From: Zingiber officinale
Taxonomy: Eukaryota; Streptophyta; Magnoliopsida; Zingiberales; Zingiberaceae
Assembly (NCBI RefSeq): GCF_018446385.1
Contig: NC_056000.1
Span: 34,571,511 to 34,635,510, forward strand
DNA: 64,000 nt
Direction of reading: 5' to 3'
Part shown: one piece after another, positions 46,800 to 59,063 of the stretch
Position numbering within the stretch: position 1 is the first letter of the stretch
How the letters are laid out: each line of letters starts with the position of its first letter
Notes under the pieces: model-generated
What the model was told of the DNA's origin: nothing
The model's database searches: none
The model's input: only the letters and a program-made list of their open reading frames with translations
Translations under genes and position numbers: made by a program

Positions 46800-48086
46800 C
46801 AGGAGCGCACAGAGCCTAAAGAATCTATTCAAATATAGTGGTCATGTTATCTCGGAGGGAAGTAAATCTAGTGATCATCCCCACCAGAGTGTGCTAAAAC
46901 CATCCGAGACTGACTGTCGAAACTGAGCGAAGGACTTCTCAAGTCGAGCAAGTCGATCCTTGACAGATAGAGAAGTCTAGGGTTGGGTTGAGGTTGAACG
47001 CTGGTCCGAAGTCGGAGCATACCCAAACATCTCCTCAGCCGTAAACTCTGACCACTCCTCTCCCTTGACTAGAATAAATGGTGGAAACTCCTCCTCGGCC
47101 TCGACTGGTATGGCTGGTTGAGGTGCACCTCTCCAAGCTAGAGTCCCCTAAGCGGTGATGTCTATATGCGCTAATGCTAGCCGGCGTTGACCAAACTCGT
47201 CATATGCACTAAGGGAAGTAGTCCTCCCCTGGGTTATATCTATCTCTAAGGTCGAATATATATATATATATATATATATATCAAAATATGACAATAGGGC
47301 ATGTGGACCTCAAACTTAGTGATAAGACCGGATGTATGCATGACATTATGAAACATATGTAATGCAATGTTTATGTCTAGATGCTGACAGAGGGCATACA
47401 AAAAGGAGTGGGAAGGTTGCATCATCGCAACATCGTGAGATGTGATCGACAAAATGCATGTAGTCAGGATTCGATATAGGATATAGTCTGGACCCTGAAA
47501 GAGAGTGACCTAAAGTCAATCACTGTAGGTACTCTCTTCTTTCCAAAAAAATACATATAAATAGTATCTAATGTAATATGGGAGTAGAGCTCACCAAATG
47601 GCAGATCCCTACTAGGGTAACACAAAAATGGACATGCAGATGTCCTGAGTCCTAGGCTAGTATATAATAAAGTAGGGGAAAAGTGAAAATCCTTTCCACC
47701 AATTCTGGTGGAGTAAGTCAGGTCAGCTATCCGTTCTAAGTTATTATATAACTGAGCACATAAATCGAGATTTACTGCATAACTATAGTAAACCAGTTTT
47801 TCTAACTAGTAATCCTCAATGACTAATGTAATATGGGTGTAATACTGGGTAAAAAAAGTCCTATTCAACTACCTAGATTTTAATGGAACATATGTATGCT
47901 TAATGAAATCTAGCCTAAGCTGCTCGGTGGGAAACCTAGCATCAGCAGATGGAGCATTATTAGTGCTAGGGGCAACATGTCGTCTTTTCCTAATTTGATA
48001 CACATATAGGCATAAATGGACAAGAAAAATGCATATAAACTAAGTATTGAAGATACATATTGAGCTAGGGTATACCTAGGAGGCAT
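46800..48086 (-). pseudogene. Element S extra ORF, plant transposon protein-like, broken
   Basis: On the minus strand from an ATG at 48086 (MPPRYTLAQY) the sequence reads, with a few stops, ARFPTEQLRLDFIKHTYVPL, then VNLDLCAQLYNNLERIADL, FHFSPTLLYTSLGLRTS, CPFLCYPSRDLPFGELYSH and YMYFFGKKRVP. It resembles the 'putative plant transposon protein' family often found in plant LTR elements (possibly Pfam Transposase_32). An in-frame stop follows VPLKSR and the tail beyond the AT microsatellite at 47256 is degenerate. No catalytic function is known to me for this family. Confidence 0.5.
47256..47281. repeat. (AT)n microsatellite
   Basis: A pure AT dinucleotide run of about 26 bp within the extra-ORF remnant of element S. 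Confidence 0.9.
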
Positions 48087-48119
48087 TTTCGGGACTTTGA
48101 GGATGAAGTTGTTGAGAAA

Positions 48120-48300
48120 ATCGGGCTGGAAGGCGCCTTGAACAGAATTCAGTTCTGTTCGCTGAGAGAAAAAACGGTCGAAGGCGCCTTAAAGTTTCAT
48201 GGAAGGCGCCTTTAAGCAGCTAAAGGCGCCTTCCACCGCTTAGGCAGGAATTTTCCCGCCTCTCCTGAGGCTGCCTCCGATGGTGACGGAGGCGCCTTCA
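48120..48300. repeat. Cluster of GGCGCC palindromes in element S interior
   Basis: Six or so copies of (GA)AAGGCGCCTT or close variants lie here, the same motif that fills the S LTR at 37107-37330, although this lies about 3 kb inside the element. Confidence 0.8.
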
Positions 48301-48304
48301 GGAT

Positions 48305-48900
48305 TTTTTTTAAATCTTGAGTTTAATTCTAAGTTTAATTTTATGGTTAAGTTAAATTTTGAGTTTAATTTTAATTTTAAGTTTATTTTCAATTTTAAGT
48401 TTAATTTATGATTTTAATTTATTTTTTTTAATTTAATTTTTAATATTTAAGTTTAATTTTTAATTTTTAATTTTTATTTTTAATTTTTTAAGTTTAATTT
48501 TTATTTTTAAAAATTTAATTTTTTAAGTTTGATTTTTATTTTAATTTTAAATTTTAATTTTAAATTTTAAATTTTAAGTTTAATTTTTATTTTAAATTTT
48601 AATTTAATTTTAAAATTTTAAGTTTAATTTTTAATTTAAATTTAATTTTTAATTTAAATTAAATTTTAATTTTTAATTTAAATTAAATTTTAATTTTTAA
48701 TTTAAATTAAATTTTAATTTTTAATTTTAATTTTAATTTTTTAGTTTAATTTTAAATTTAATTTTAAATTTTAAATTTGTTTTTAAATTTTTAAGTTTAA
48801 TTTTAAATTTAATTTTTAAGTTTAATTTTTATTTTAAAATTTAATTTTTAAGTTTAATTTTCATTTTTAATTTTTAATTTTAATTTTTTTAATTTTAAGT
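48305..48900. repeat. TTTAATTTTAA low-complexity tract
   Basis: About 600 bp made almost entirely of T/A words such as AATTTTTAA and AAGTTTAATTTT, with G only in AAGTTT. Simple-sequence expansion inside element S; no coding content. Confidence 0.9.
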
Positions 48901-49327
48901 CTTTTGGCATCTCACCCGATCTACATTTTCAATCAAGAAATCGTATAATTTTGTGAGATGAATTAAGTTTATTTTCAGGGTTGAGTTTAACTTTGTGTTA
49001 GATTCAGGTTTAACTTTAAGTTTAACAAACATACATTCTTTGGATAAACTTTTGGGCTATGGTGAGTCATTTGGACATTATTAGAGTAACCATACCTTCG
49101 AAATTTTTCAAATAGTCCTATCCATTGAACTTAATACAAAACCTTAGTCTAACTAGTTAGGACCCGTAAGGGGTAGTTTCAGTTAATTCCACTAAGCCAA
49201 ATGTATCGGGTCGAAGTCATATCTTCCTAAACATGCATATACATAGTTTCCCTAATCTACTATCATTTAAAATTTCATCAGTACATTTGTCAAGTTAAAT
49301 TGTTGTCCCTATTTTAGGTAGTCCTAA

Positions 49328-51130
49328 TTACCTTGTCGGGTAAGTTATTATTTTGGAGGTGCCAACTAATTTGGAGTCTCCTCCTGAATTATTGAACATT
49401 TTGAGTTTGTGTCGATTACTTTTATAATTATAGTATACTTGATTATAATTTTTGTTTATATTGTATTTGTTTAAGTTAGGTTTGAATAACTTAAGGTTTT
49501 TCTTTTCTTTTGTATTTATTTTTGAATATTTAACTTTAGAGTTTAAGGGAGATGATTTATTATGATTTATATAATAATTTTTATCTTTATGTATGTAATA
49601 TTGATTGAGTTCTACTTGCGTGTGGTTAGACACGCTTTTGGAACCGATGCTTTACTTTGATTTTTATTTTGGTTAACTGAAGATATAAAGGATTTGTTGG
49701 TTGAGCTGGGCTTATATCCGAGTCTGGACTTGTTGTACATAACTCTTTTCGAACCAAGTATCATGTTAAGATATTTGGATCTTGTTGTAAATTTGTCAAG
49801 TAATTCCTTTAGTTTAGTTGTTTCATTTTTCAATCTGAAATTATCCTCCTCAAGTTTTGCAATTTAAGTTGGGATTTCAGTTTGAATTGATTCAATTGTT
49901 AAGTTCAATTTTAATTGTTCATTAAGTTTATCATTATCTTTTGTTAGTTTGTTTATTTATTTTTCATAAATAGTTAATTTCCTATTTAATCATGCAATAA
50001 TTTTAAAGAAATTTTTATTTAAACTAAAGTATACCTCATCGATACCTTCAGACACGAGTACGGACTCGTGACTCGACTTGGGCTCGGACCCGTCTTTTAA
50101 TTCACTTTTCGATTCTGGTTCGTACGCCATTAGTGTGAGGTAGTTGGAATGCTTCGTTTCTTCGTTGTCTGAATCTTCCCCTGACGATTTGTCCCATGTT
50201 GCTTTAAGAGTCTTCTTCTCTTTCAAATTCGGGCAGTCGGTCTTGTAGTGCCCCTTCTTGTTGCATCTGAAGCAGGTCACGTTCTTATTGTTGGAGTTGG
50301 AGGTGAAGTTGATTTTCTGCAAGTCCTTTTTGCTGAAATTCTTCTTTCTCCTGGTGAACATTTTTCTTACCAAGTTCACAGGTGTTCTTCATCATTTGTG
50401 TCTGGGTCAGACTCGACCTTAGGTTCCGGTTTGGATTTGGACTTGTCTTTTGATGACCCTGTAATAAGAGCAAGACCTTTCTCGGATTTGGCGTTAATCT
50501 ATTCGTGCAGTTCTAGTTCACAGAATAATTCATCTAATTTTAACTTTGACAAGTTCCTCGAAATCTTAAAGGCATCCATGATGGATGCCCATAGTGCATT
50601 TCGAGGAAATGTGTTTAAGGCATACCTTATCAGATCCCGATTCTCTAATTGGTGGCAGATTGTGTGGAGTCCATTGAGGATGTCCTTTATCCTCGCATAC
50701 AGCTGACTGACAGTATCACTTTCCTATATTTTGACATTAAATAATTTATTTAAAAATAAATCTCTCTTTGTTACCTTAGAGTCGTTGGTTCCCTCATGCA
50801 GTTCTATGAGCTTGTCCCAAAGTTCTTTTGCGTTTTCATGTGGGTCGACGTGGTTCAGCTCTTCTTTCGTTAGCTCGCACTGAATTGTGTCAAAAGCTTT
50901 GAAGTCGATCTACGCTTTTTTTCTTCATTTTCGGATTCCAATGTTCCGGGTCCATTGTAATTCCAGTGTTGTCAATGGGAGCTTTGTAGCCTCTGGTGAT
51001 GCTGAACCACTAGTCGAAGTCGGTCTTCAGGTACCCCTCCATCCGCTTCTTCCAGTAAGGGAAGTCGTCACCATTGAATAGGGGAGGACGAACGGTGTTG
51101 TACCCTTCAAGTTGTCTTATTTCACAACTG
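49328..51130 (-). pseudogene. Element S gag (SIRE/copia-like), broken
   Basis: On the minus strand it starts around GYNTVRPPLFNGDDFPYWKK, a typical copia gag N-terminus, and is stopped at 51010. After frameshifts a zinc knuckle CFRCNKKGHYKTDCPN (CX2CX4HX4C) lies at about 50226-50273, then an acidic segment, and a C-terminal piece with RSKYLNMILGSKRVMYNKS (about 49722-49780). Protease, integrase and polymerase do not follow. It is more divergent from A and B gag than they are from each other. Confidence 0.75.
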
Positions 51131-51353
51131 TAGAAAGAAAAACTAAAACGAGATACCAAGACTTGGTCTTGAATTAACAATGTTTGAGATAAATAAAATG
51201 TAGAAAAATTTGAGAGGTGTTGCACCGATCTCAAATTAAAACCAAACAAAAATAATTATCTGAATAGGTAAAGTTTTACCAATTCAGATAGAACAAAAAA
51301 ATGGCAATTCCCTCGGCTTGATTGGTGGTTGCACCAAATCAGAGCAAAACCAT

Positions 51354-51364
51354 CTCTGATACCA
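51354..51364 (-). other. Element S primer binding site
   Basis: TGGTATCAGAG on the minus strand, complementary to initiator tRNA-Met, beside the 5' LTR that starts at 51367. Confidence 0.8.
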
Positions 51365-51366
51365 CT

Positions 51367-51763
51367 TATTGGATCTATTATGCATGTGAGGAGGGGGGGG
51401 TGACTCACATGGTTTTCAAAAAAATTCTTTTTTCTTCGTTTTAAAATTAGAGTCCGAACACAGTGGAAAAGAAAAACACGAAAAGCAGGCACGAGAGGAA
51501 CACAATCGGTTTACTTGGTTGGGTGCTTTCGACGACTCCTACTCCAAGACCCAGGTCTCACAGACCTATCGATGGGTAATTCACTATAAACCTCTTCCGA
51601 TACCTCCGGAAGAGAGAATCAAAATACAGGGAAACTTAGAACAAGTGCAACACCCTGCACTTGTCCTTTTGCAGTATTTAATTTCATAAAAAATTTACTG
51701 ACACTTTGGAGATCGAAGTGGGAGCGCTCGTGTCGATGTCAGTCTGCCAGCCTTGATTGAAAG
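51367..51763 (-). repeat. Element S right LTR, first part
   Basis: It begins TATTGGATCTATTATG (TG mutated to TA relative to the left LTR) and is cut by element B after GAAAG at 51759-51763. Confidence 0.85.
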
Positions 51764-53282
51764 TGTTGGTGCAATATCCTTTAGGTCAAGGTTGACCTGG
51801 TTGACCAAGCTTGAGTCTTGGTTTGAGTTTCGATGTTTGACAATACATTGGGTTTAGATGATATGGACAATGCAGGTGCAGTTGTTCATTTGGGGAGATT
51901 GTTGATACAATTCCCGCTTGGTCAAGGTTGACCGGATACTTGACTGGAAAGTCCTGGTGAGTGAAGCCAGACAGAAGAAAGTCTTAGTGAGTGAAGCTAG
52001 GCAGAGGAAAGTCCTGGTGAGTGAAGTCAGGCAGAAGGAAATCCTGGTGAGTGAAGCCAGGTAAAAATCCTAGTGAGTGAAGCTAGGTGAAAGTCCTGGT
52101 GAGTGAAGCCGGACAGTTGGAAAGTCCTAGTGAGTGAAGCTGGGCAAATGAAAATCCTAGTGAGTGAAGCTAGGTGAAAGTCCTGGTGAGTGAAGCTAGG
52201 CAAAGGAAATCCAGATGGTTCAAGGTTGACCAGACATCTGGTGAAAGTCCAAGTAGGTCAAAGGGATTGACTGGATACTTGGCAAGAGGAGAAAAGTCCA
52301 AGTGGGTCAAAGGGATTGACCAGACACTTGGTGAGAGAATCCTAGCTGGTCAAGGGTGACCAGATGCTAGGTTTTATGTACCAACAAGTCATGGTTGACT
52401 GGATGTTGGTTTAGGGGGCTTTGGACTTGGTTTGGGCGAAAACCAAGATCTGGATCGATCAGCCGATCGATTGGATCATGCCCAATCGATCGGCCGATCG
52501 ATCGGGTGAGTTCCCGCGACAAAGCTCCTCCCAATCGATCAGTGGATCGATTGGGGAGAAGCATCGCACGAACAGAACACCTCTGGATCGATCGACCGAT
52601 CGATTCAGAGCCCCCAATCGATCAGTGGATCGATTGGGAGGCGCAACTTCGCGCGATAAGCCCTGGATCGATCAGCCGATCGATCCAGGCATTTTTCCAG
52701 AGCACAGAGGCGCTTTGGATGGATCAGCCCATCGATCCAAAGCCTCCCCGATCGATTGGGAGTAATCCAATCGATCGGGATTCGACCGTTGGCGTAGTAT
52801 TTAGCTGCAGGCGTTTGATTCCTTCGAAAGAACTCTCGGCCACTCCTCCCGATCTTCACAGGCGACTTTACAGCTTCTCCACAGAGCTCTCCACGCCAGA
52901 TCTTGAAGATTCTTGGAAATTTTGTCCAAGTCAAGAGGCGAAGAAGAGAAGTTAGGGTTAGGGCTTTTACTGCACTTCTTGTAAGCTTTTGCTTGTTCTT
53001 TACTGCCCTTTCTTTCTTCTTGTATTGAGAGTCTTGTAGGGCTTCTCCGCCTTTGGTAGTTACCATAAAGGAGTCTTATTCATAGTGGAGGATGCGTGAG
53101 TGTGTGGATCCTTGGATTAGTCACCTCTTGTGAGGTGGATACCAAGTAAAATTCATTTGTTAGCGTTGTAGGTTTTTCTTGTATTTCTGCTGCATATCCT
53201 TGAAGAAACAAGCAACGTTGACCACGAAGATCGCACCGAGCTATTCACTGCCCCCCCTCTAGCTCCATATTTGGTCCCAACA
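51764..53282 (+). repeat. Element B LTR1 (1519 bp)
   Basis: Contains the tandem GTCCTGGTGAGTGAAGCCAG-type array at 51945-52215, the GATCGATC cluster at 52444-52790, and ends with the conserved GGTCCCAACA. Confidence 0.9.
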
Positions 53283-53415
53283 AGTGGTATCAGAGCAAGG
53301 CCGCTCTTCACCGGAATCATCGCCGGAAGGGGCAAACATAACAAGAAGAGCTAGAGGGTGAAGAAGTTGGAGCAAAATTATCAAAGTCAAAGAATTCAAG
53401 AGGCTCAACTTCAAG

Positions 53416-55172
53416 ATGCAATTCCAAGATGGACTTGGATTTGACACAAGGGTGGCTCCACCGTACACATCTACAAGTTTCGATCTTTGGAAATCAAGAA
53501 TCGAGAATTTCTTGATGGTGGAGATAGAGCAATGGTTTGCTCTTATGGAAGGCTTCGAAGCTCCAACAAACTCCAAGGGCAAAGTCCTCAAGAAAAGCAA
53601 ATGGAGCCCGGAGCAAGTCCAAAGGTGCGAAGCAAATGACAAGGTAACCAAACTATTGGTTAATTTATTTCCTAGCACAATTCTATGCAAAATTGGACAA
53701 TATGAAGATGCCAAAGAGCTTTGGAGCAAGTTGGCTAAGCTCCATGAAAAACCCTCCACTGTATCGAATCAAGAGGAATCCAAAGAGGGCGACTCATTGG
53801 AGCAAGACCAAAAGGAGGACTCTGAAGTTAAGAGATGCTCAACTTTCGAAGAAGAAGTCCAAGAAGCCTCATCTTCAAAGGAATGCAATGAAGAAGGCAA
53901 GGAGGGAGCATACTTCTTGTTCCATGTACAAGATGAGGATAAGGAAGCCTCCACCTCTAGGATTGAGGGGGAGCAACTTTTGGTGACACCGGATCAAGAA
54001 GAAGGAGAAGTCTCTACATCCGGATCAAGAGAAGAATAGAATGAAGAAGCTTCCACCTCCACAAGTCAAGACAAATCTATTGGAGGAGTATCAAGTTCGG
54101 ATCAAGAGGAAGCTTCTACCTCCGGACCAAAAGGAGAAGATGCCACCCCTACACAAGAAGGTATAAATAGTTCATTTAAAAATAAAAATCATATTATATG
54201 TTTTGAGTGTAGGGAACACGGGCACTACAAAAGCAAGTGCCCTAAATTGGCCAACAAGAAGGGCCAAGTGGCACAAAAGGGTAAGGAGAAGCCCAAGGAG
54301 ACCGCTCCCGGAACAAAAAGGAGCAAGGAGCACATTGTGTGATTTTTGTGCAATCAAAAGGGACATTACCGGAGTCAATGTCCCAAGGGGAAGAAGACGG
54401 TCAAGGCTCAAGGAGGAAGCACACCTCAAGGGGGAGCCTCCAAGGTAAAAAGAAAGGTAACATTTATTGAGCCTACCTCGTTAAATAATGGTAAAAAGCA
54501 TGCTAGTTCAAATTTATATTATTTCAATGCTATTTACCATGAAAATAGGAGACATGATAAAGTTAAGGAAAATCATGTAGCTTATCATGCTAAAACCTCT
54601 CTACCTAGGACTAGTAAGGTAGGTAAAAGTCTAGGGAATAACACCAAGGAATTTAGCTACAAGCCTAGAAATAAAAATGTTCATGGACTTAATAGAAAAT
54701 AAAAAACTAAGGACTTAGTGATGAATGCTTGAGGTCAAGACTTGACAAACTAGAAAAGACCCTAAAAAGGATGGAAAATATCCTTAAAGGGCAAAATGAG
54801 CAAAATCTAGGTTTAGGACAACAAGGGTCATCCAAGGGTCATAGAGGTTTGGGATACAAACATAAAATTAAAAAGGATGTACCTATTTACCATAGGGTTC
54901 CATATAGCTATGGAACCTACCCTAGGCCTAGTGGGCAAGTCAAAAATACTAGGGAGGTCATCCCTAAGAGTATTTTTGCAACAAATGTGACTAAGACTTC
55001 TAAGAAGTCTAAGAAAGTCACTAAGAAGGTCACAAGGGAAGCAATCCCTAGGGTTGACCTAGAAAATGTGACCAAGGTTTCTAAGAAGCCAAACAAGGTC
55101 ACTAGGAAGGTATCTAGGGAAGTTATCCCTAGTGAGTACCTAGAGCATCCAAGGAGCACTAATAGGTTTTGA
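53416..55172 (+). pseudogene. Element B gag with two zinc knuckles, stop-interrupted
   Basis: It starts MQFQDGLGFDTRVAPPY at 53416 and stays open for 207 aa (LWKSRIENFLMVEIEQWF; LLVNLFPSTILCKIGQYEDA; acidic EEDSEVKRCSTFEEE region) until a TAG at 54037. The same frame resumes, giving the knuckle CFECREHGHYKSKCPN at about 54203-54250. A second stop is at 54340, then CNQKGHYRSQCP at about 54349-54384 with its first Cys displaced. A coiled coil (LDKLEKTLKRMENILKGQ) and a basic repeat with SREVIPSEYLEHPRS end it. This is the capsid/nucleocapsid protein of a copia element; no protease or polymerase follows. Three disruptions separate it from an intact gene. Confidence 0.82.
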
Positions 55173-55189
55173 GTTCCTAGGAGCATCTT

Positions 55190-57537
55190 CTCTACCCCAT
55201 AGATGGGTTAGAGAGTGTCAACTCTAAGTGAAAAGGTAGTTAACCCAATCATGATGAAGTTGACACTCAAGGAGCATTTTCAAGGTTATTATTAACCTTT
55301 GAAAATGAAGATGATAAAGGATTTACTCTTGGAAAGAGTAAAATGTGTCATATTTTGAGAAATTGGATGAAAACTTAAATGACACAATTTGAGAAAATTA
55401 TATGAACTACCAAGTTGGGATTTTGGTATGCTCTTAAGAAATTAAAGACAAATTTAAGCTTTACCTCAAATTTGATTACTCTTTGAAAGAGTAAATTGTG
55501 CCAAAATTTGAGGAATATGCTTAATTTAAATTGACATAAATTAGGAAAAGCAAAAGAAATGTCAAATTTAGTTTTTGACATTTTCTTGGGAAAATTGGGC
55601 AATCTAGGGTTTAACTTTTTAAGTTAGCTAAGGGTTAAGGATACTTAGGTAGGTAATCTAGATATTTTATCTATGCTAACTTGCCATGCTTTGCTTGCCC
55701 ATCAAATGCCATGACATCATATTTATTTATTTGTGTTTGCACTCATGCCTTATTATGAAAAACACAAAAATACCATGTCATGTCATCCATATATCATGTA
55801 GTTCTAAGAAAATTTTCTTTTGAAAATATTTCAATTTGATGTATGCCATATCATTTCATGCATTAATTTTTTAATTCCTTGCAATTAAGGACAAATGACA
55901 TTAATTAACAAGTAACATCCTCGGTGGATGTCTAATATTCAAAAATGGCTAGATAGATATGCATGATCCCTAGATTAGTGCAAAACCAAACTTTACATCT
56001 CACAAAGACCCATAAGGTGACTTGTATGTGTTTTAGTGCACATTAGATACAAGTGAGATGTTAGGATGATGAACAAAACTCAAGATGTTGATTAAGTGTA
56101 TTCCTTTGAGTTTTAAGTTCATCAAAACACATAGTTATGTGTTTTTCCCATCATTGGGAAAGCTAATGTACAAGTCATGTGCATTAAGCCCAAGGAACAT
56201 GGTGGGATATTAGTTTTGAAAATCAGTTTAAAATGCTTTTGGAAAACCTTGATGAAGACTATCTTTCGATAGTGATCATCATTGAATAGTTAAGCACAAA
56301 CTAGAAGAAAACACTAAAGTTTTTGCAAGTTCTCTAGTTTGTGTCAATCTTGGAAAAATATGAAGTATTTTCTTAGAAAACCATTTTTCCATGATAAAAT
56401 ATGGCCTAAGTAATGTCTACAACGATTGTTATGATTTTTAAAATTTTGTAGAATTTTCTAGGGGTTTCTGAAATTGGCTGGAATCGAATTTCAGCAATTT
56501 CAGGTCTTCAATCGATCACCCGATCGATTGGAGAGCCTCAATCGATCACCCGATCGATTGGAGTGCCTCAATCGATCAGCCGATCGACTGAGAAGGTCAT
56601 TCTCACGAGCATAAGCTCGCTGAATCGATTAGTCGATCGATCCAGATTGGCTGAATCGATCAATGGATCGATTCAAGGCAGTTCAATCGATTGAGACCCA
56701 ACTCCAATCGATTGAGGAAGCTGATTTTGGCTGGGAAAGCCTGATTTCAGCATTCCAAACCAAGTTTAGTCTAGGGAATCATTCCTAACCCCTCGAAATA
56801 CATTTGTATACATAAAAAGGGATGTTTTCATGTTGAAAACAAGGATGGATTGGTTGGGGAAGACTAAATTGAAGTTTAGATTGAGGTTTGCTTCAAATTT
56901 TGAACATTTGAACCTCTGAACTTCTAAATTTGGGTTTCCTAAAGGTTTAGGGATTCCAAGTCATTGTTGGTGCAATGACAGAAGGTACGACCATGTCTTT
57001 AGGGGGAGTTACTCTTTAAGGACATGAAAATTTATTTTTCATATACCTTGGAAGGTGGTTAACCTTTTTTTAGAGAAAATGCTCAAGGTTGGGCATTGAA
57101 ATTAATGGGGAGTGGATATCCTCATTGTTTAAGTGGAGTTTGCTCATGGATGAGCTTTTGATACAAATGAAGGGTATGAGACCTTCATTTGGGTTATTCA
57201 AGTGGTTAATGCTCAAGGGTGAGCATTGATGATAATGAAAGGTATGAGATCTTCATTATCGTGTTGATCACAACGAGTGAAGTTGTGAACAACGATAAGC
57301 AACTCTTCAGGGGGAGAGGTTGTGGTTGATGTGTGCCCAAAGATGGGGGCATGTTTATGATGTGTGCCAATAGGGGGAGAATGCATGGTTAAGTTAGGCC
57401 TTCAGTATCTAAAGGGGTAGTTTGCCCTCTAAAAAAGGAGAAGAATGAAGGGAACCATCATTCATATATTGGCATGAAGGGAGTTGAGGCTATGGGATTA
57501 GCCTAATTTCCTAACTTAACATGTGGTATTGTCAAAC
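55190..57537. other. Element B noncoding interior
   Basis: The counterpart of 39097-41490 in element A. AT-rich, no meaningful ORF, with a cluster of AATCGATCACCCGATCGATT-type palindromes at 56508-56720. It ends at the purine tract. Confidence 0.6.
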
Positions 57538-57554
57538 ATCAAAAAGGGAGAGAT

Positions 57555-59063
57555 TATTGGTGCAATATACTTTAGGTCAAGGTTGACCAAGCTTGAGTCT
57601 TGGTTTGGGGTTCGATGTTTGACAATATATTGGGTTTAGATGATATGGACAATGCAGGTGCAGTTGTTCATTTGGGGAGATTGTTGATACAATTCCTGCT
57701 TGGTCAAGGTTGACAGGATACGTGACTGGAAAGTCCTGGTGAGTGAAGCCAGGCAGAAGAAAGTCCTAGTGAGTGAAGCTAGGCAAAGGAAAGTCCTGGT
57801 GAGTGAAGCCAGGCAGAAGGAAATCCTGGTGAGTGAAGCCAGGTAAAAATCCTAGTGAGTAAAGCTAGGTGAAAGTCCTGGTGAGTAAAGCTAGGCAGTT
57901 GGAAAGTCCTAGTGAGTGAAGCTGGGCAAATGGAAATCCTAGTGAGTGAAGCTAGGTGAAAGTCCTGGTGAGTGAAGTCAGGTAAGGGAAATCCAGATGG
58001 GTCAAGGTTGACTAGACATCTGGTGAAAGTCCAAGTAGGTCAAAAGGATTAACCGGATACTTGGCAAGAGGAGAAAAGTCCAAGTGGGTCAAAGGGATTG
58101 ACCAGCCACTTGGTGAGAGAATCCTAACTGGTCAAGGGTGACCAGATGCTAGGTTTTATGTACCAACAAGTTATGGTTGATTGGATGTTGGTTTAGGGGG
58201 CTTTGGACTTGGTTTGGGCGAAAACCAAGATCTGGATCGATCAGCCGATCGATTGGATCATGCCCAATCGATCGGCCGATCGATCGGGTGAGTTCCCGCG
58301 ACAAAGCTCCTCCCAATCGATCAGTGGATTGATTGGGGAGAAGCATCACGCGAACATAACACCTCTGGATCGATCGGCCGATCGATTCAGAGCCCCCAAT
58401 CGATCAGTGGATCAATTGGGAGGCGCGACTTCGCGCGATAAGCCCTGGATCTATCAGCCGATCGATCCAGGCATTTTTCCATAGCACAGAGGCGCTCTGG
58501 ATCGATCATCCCATCGATCCAAAGCCTCCCCGATCGATTGGGAGCAATCCAATCGATTGGGATTCGACCGTTGGCATCGTATTTAGCTGCAGGCGTTCGA
58601 TTCCTTCGAAAGAACTCTCGGCCACTCCTCCCGATCTTCACAGGCGACTTCACAGTTTCTCCACAAAGCTCTCCACGCTAGATCTTGAAGATTCTTGGAA
58701 GTTTTGTCCAAGTCAAGAGGCGAAGAAGAGAAGTTAGGGTTAGGGCTTTTACTGCACTTCTTGTAAGCTTTTGCTTGTTCTTTACTGCCTTTCTTTCTTC
58801 TTGTATTGAGAGTCTTGTAGGGCTTGTCCGCCTTTGGTAGTTACCATAAAGGAGTGTTATTCATAGTGGAGGGTGCGTGAGTGTGTGGATCCTTGGATTA
58901 GTCACCTCTTGTGAGGTGGATACCAAGTAAAATCCATTTGTTAGCGTTGTTGTAGTTGTTTCTTGTATTTCCGCTGCATATCCTTGAAGAAACAAGCAAC
59001 GTTGACCATGAAGATCGTACCGAGCTATTCACCCCCCCTCTAGCTCCATATTTGGTCCCAACA
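57555..59063 (+). repeat. Element B LTR2 (1509 bp)
   Basis: It begins TATTGGTGCAATATAC (TG mutated to TA) and ends GGTCCCAACA. Otherwise it is close to LTR1, with scattered substitutions, including several G-to-A and C-to-T changes. Confidence 0.9.

Larger units (their letters stand above)
51764..59063 (+). mobile_element. Element B: gag-only LTR retrotransposon, family ABC
   Basis: 7.30 kb, flanked by exact GAAAG duplications (51759-51763, 59064-59068). LTR1 51764-53282 starts TGTTGGTGCAATATCC and ends GGTCCCAACA; the PBS TGGTATCAGAG is at 53285-53295; the purine tract ATCAAAAAGGGAGAGAT is at 57538-57554; LTR2 is 57555-59063. The interior holds gag (53416-55172) and 2.3 kb of noncoding sequence. 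No pol. Same family as A and C but opposite in orientation to A. Confidence 0.9.

Noticed and set aside
48305..48900. Possible origin, scaffold-attachment site or satellite
   Set aside because: Only low-complexity TTTAATTTTAA text; no periodic unit or supporting motif, and it lies inside a transposon.
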